A stretch of DNA of 33,686 nt, from the NCBI GenBank assembly GCA_002496475.1, contig DAJV01000096.1:2347-36032 (forward strand). Reading direction: 5' to 3'. How positions within the stretch are numbered: position 1 is the first letter of the stretch; every line of letters begins with the position of its first letter. This DNA comes from Vulcanisaeta sp. UBA163. GTDB taxonomy: Archaea; Thermoproteota; Thermoprotei; Thermoproteales; Thermocladiaceae. The notes beneath the pieces are model-generated. The model did no database searches. It was not told where the DNA came from and saw nothing but the letters and a program-made list of their open reading frames with translations. Both the position numbers and the translations under genes were made by a program. Of this stretch, positions 31,830 through 33,686 are shown piece after piece.

Positions 31830-32108
31830 ATGGCGGAGGTATACCTAGTTTACAGGGTTACTCCAAATAAATCAGAGGTTAATTACGAGGAATTAAAGAG
31901 CATTATAAAGAAGTCATTGGAGCCAAAGTACAAGGTTGATAAGGTTGAGGAGGATGACATAGGCTTTGGAATCAAGGCGCTTAGGATCTACATAAGAATG
32001 CCGGAATCCTCAGAGGAGCACTCTAGTGATGAAGTGGAGAATATACTAAGTGGAATTGAAGGCATTGGCAGCATTGAACTTGAGTACTTCACTAGACTTG
32101 ACTTCTAG
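31830..32108 (+). CDS. ef1b: Elongation factor 1-beta (aEF1B)
   Basis: aEF1-beta is the guanine nucleotide exchange factor that recycles EF-1alpha. The 92-residue ferredoxin-like fold begins AEVYLVYRVTPNKSEVNYEEL. DKVEEDDIGFGIKALRIYIR is the conserved core with I-x-F-G-I-K-A-L, and the protein ends in GIGSIELEYFTRLDF. Length is exactly that of archaeal members. Cdc48 follows 75 bp downstream on the same strand with its own promoter. Confidence 0.95.
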   Translation: MAEVYLVYRVTPNKSEVNYEELKSIIKKSLEPKYKVDKVEEDDIGFGIKALRIYIRMPESSEEHSSDEVENILSGIEGIGSIELEYFTRLDF

Positions 32109-32147
32109 AATTAATACCTGTAGGGCGAAAATTAATAACGCAATAAG

Positions 32148-32154
32148 TTTTTTA
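32148..32154 (+). promoter_or_regulatory. T-rich core promoter element of cdc48
   Basis: TTTTTTA sits about 33 nt before the ATG at 32184. A GGTGAG ribosome site (32175-32180) lies within 4 nt of the start. Both are modest matches. Confidence 0.35.
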
Positions 32155-32183
32155 ATTCAACGGAGAAGTAAAGTGGTGAGAAT

Positions 32184-33686
32184 ATGATGGAGGGTTCTCA
32201 TACTGATGAATGGATAGAATTAATAGTAAAGGAGGCTAAGCAGAGGGACGCCCAGAGACCCATTGTTAGGGTTGACCCTGAGGTCATGAGGAATTACGGG
32301 ATTGAACCAGGCATGATACTGCTCATTGAGGGAAAGAGGAGGACGGCGGCCAAGGTTTGGTATGGATTACCTGAGGATGAGGGCAAGGGCATCATTAGGA
32401 TGAACGCAATAATTAGGAAGAATGCCAACGTGGAGATCGACCAAAAGGTCAGGGTTAAGAAGGTTGATGCGAAGAAGGCAGGTATTGTTAAACTGGCGCC
32501 AGTGAACATGACAATAAGCGTTGATCAGAATTTCGTCCAATACACTAAGCAGAAGCTTAGGGACTTCGTACTAATGGAGGGAGACTTGGTGCAGATACAG
32601 GTACTTGGACAACCATTGACTTTCCAAGTAGTGCAGGCCAAGCCTAACGACACGCCTGTACTCATTGATGAGGACACAAACCTAGTCATTTACGAGAAGC
32701 CAATCGAGAACATAAACATACCAAGGGTTACCTGGGAGGACATTGGGGACTTGAAGGAAGCGAAGGAAAAAATTAGGGAACTTGTTGAACTACCGCTTAA
32801 ACATCCAGAGATCTTCGAGTACCTTGGTATTGAGCCTCCTAAGGGTGTTCTTTTAATTGGTCCTCCTGGTACTGGTAAGACTTTGTTAGCTAAGGCTGTG
32901 GCCACTGAAACCAATGCCTACTTCATAGCCATTAACGGACCTGAGATTGTATCGAAGTATTATGGTGAGTCTGAGGCTAAGTTGAGGGAGATTTTTGATG
33001 AGGCTAAGAAGAATGCGCCGGCTATAATCTTTATTGATGAGATTGATGCGATTGCCCCGAAGAGGGAGGAGGTTACAGGAGAAGTGGAGAAGAGAATAGT
33101 GGCGCAATTGTTAACGCTTATGGATGGTTTACAGGAAAGAGGCCAGGTAATCGTAATAGGAGCAACCAATAGGCCTGAAGCCGTAGACCCAGCACTAAGA
33201 AGACCAGGAAGATTCGACAGAGAGATCTGGATTAATCCGCCGGATACTGAGGGTAGGTATGAAATACTGCAGGTACATACTAGAAACATGCCTCTTGCCA
33301 AGGATGTGGATCTAAGGAAACTCGCCGAGATAACCTATGGCTACACTGGTGCGGATATTGCTGCATTGGCTAGGGAGGCTGCAATGAGGGCTTTAAGGAA
33401 GGCCCTTCAATCAGGCATTCTCGATGTTAATAAGGACAATGAGGACATTAGAAAGGACCTTGAGAAGGTCAAGGTTTCTATGAATGACTTCCTTGAAGCA
33501 ATGCGGGAGATAGTGCCCAGCGCCCTCAGGGAGATACACATTGAGATTCCTAAGGTTAGGTGGAGTGATATAGGTGGGCTTGATGAGGTTAAGCAGGAGC
33601 TTAGGGAGGCCATTGAGTGGCCATTGAAGTATCCTGAGAGGTTTAGGAAGATGGGTATTAGGCCGCCTAAGGGTATTTTGTTGTTT
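32184..33686 (+). CDS. cdc48: AAA+ unfoldase Cdc48/VAT, N-terminal 501 codons (partial)
   Basis: Cdc48 is the double-ring ATP-driven unfoldase that feeds the proteasome. The N domain (residues about 5-185) begins with a double-psi barrel: PIVRVDPEVMRNYGIEPGMI and RMNAIIRKNANVEIDQKVRV. D1 has Walker A GPPGTGKT, Walker B IIFIDEIDAIAPKREE, sensor GATNRPEAVDPALRRPGRFD and GYTGADIAALAREA. D2 begins VRWSDIGGLDEVKQELREAI and the window ends in GIRPPKGILLF, just before its Walker A. The start may be either ATG of ATGATG. The frame is open with no stop to the last base. Confidence 0.96.
   Translation, partial: MMEGSHTDEWIELIVKEAKQRDAQRPIVRVDPEVMRNYGIEPGMILLIEGKRRTAAKVWYGLPEDEGKGIIRMNAIIRKNANVEIDQKVRVKKVDAKKAGIVKLAPVNMTISVDQNFVQYTKQKLRDFVLMEGDLVQIQVLGQPLTFQVVQAKPNDTPVLIDEDTNLVIYEKPIENINIPRVTWEDIGDLKEAKEKIRELVELPLKHPEIFEYLGIEPPKGVLLIGPPGTGKTLLAKAVATETNAYFIAINGPEIVSKYYGESEAKLREIFDEAKKNAPAIIFIDEIDAIAPKREEVTGEVEKRIVAQLLTLMDGLQERGQVIVIGATNRPEAVDPALRRPGRFDREIWINPPDTEGRYEILQVHTRNMPLAKDVDLRKLAEITYGYTGADIAALAREAAMRALRKALQSGILDVNKDNEDIRKDLEKVKVSMNDFLEAMREIVPSALREIHIEIPKVRWSDIGGLDEVKQELREAIEWPLKYPERFRKMGIRPPKGILLF

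Overview
This window looks like chromosomal DNA of a hyperthermophilic crenarchaeon of the order Thermoproteales, probably close to Vulcanisaeta or Caldivirga (inference from protein style and gene order, not a database match). The support is an archaeal information-processing gene set: LX/eL20, prefoldin alpha, Spt5, SecE, MBF1, TFE, aEF1-beta, Cdc48 and an A-type ATP synthase subunit. There is also a tRNA with an anticodon-loop intron. Many genes have a TATA box 25-30 nt before the start codon, which implies leaderless mRNAs, and GTG starts are frequent. No insertion sequence, prophage or CRISPR array was seen.

Layout. 1-712: the tail of a plus-strand gene, an intron-containing tRNA-Arg(UCU) with encoded CCA, and about 500 bp without a convincing intact gene. 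713-4554 (minus): a translation/secretion operon read as LX, prefoldin alpha, ftsY, secE, spt5, L11, L1. 4651-6951 (plus): MBF1, HflX and TFE. 6999-9343 (minus): a CoA-disulfide-reductase-like flavoprotein, preceded by an unrecognised HEXXH protein. 9458-10993: a gamma-glutamyltransferase-family enzyme.

11078-19928 (plus) is a cobalamin-centred block and the most coherent system here. It contains a BtuFCD-type importer, a tungsten aldehyde:ferredoxin oxidoreductase, a divergent PduO-like adenosyltransferase, the large and small subunits of methylmalonyl-CoA mutase, and one polypeptide joining the MeaB chaperone GTPase to methylmalonyl-CoA epimerase. Read together, corrinoid is imported, adenosylated, loaded and guarded on the mutase, and the methylmalonyl-CoA epimers are interconverted. 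This links succinyl-CoA to the propionyl-CoA level.

19964-22268: a DUF2070 membrane protein and a small helical protein. 22300-23777 (minus): a Trm5-like methyltransferase and a BlaI/MecI-type repressor whose promoter carries two abutting palindromes. 23867-27404 (plus): ATP synthase B, a ribbon-helix-helix regulator, UbiX-like prenyltransferase and a TtuA/Ncs6-like tRNA thiolase. These converge on an ACT-domain protein (minus), followed by ValRS (plus), an MFS transporter (minus), aEF1-beta (plus) and the first 501 codons of Cdc48, which runs off the end.

Several enzymes have changed key residues: TtuA-like, TFE zinc ribbon, Trm5-like, AOR cofactor loop, GGT substrate Arg and the BtuD Q-loop. 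These are listed separately as findings.
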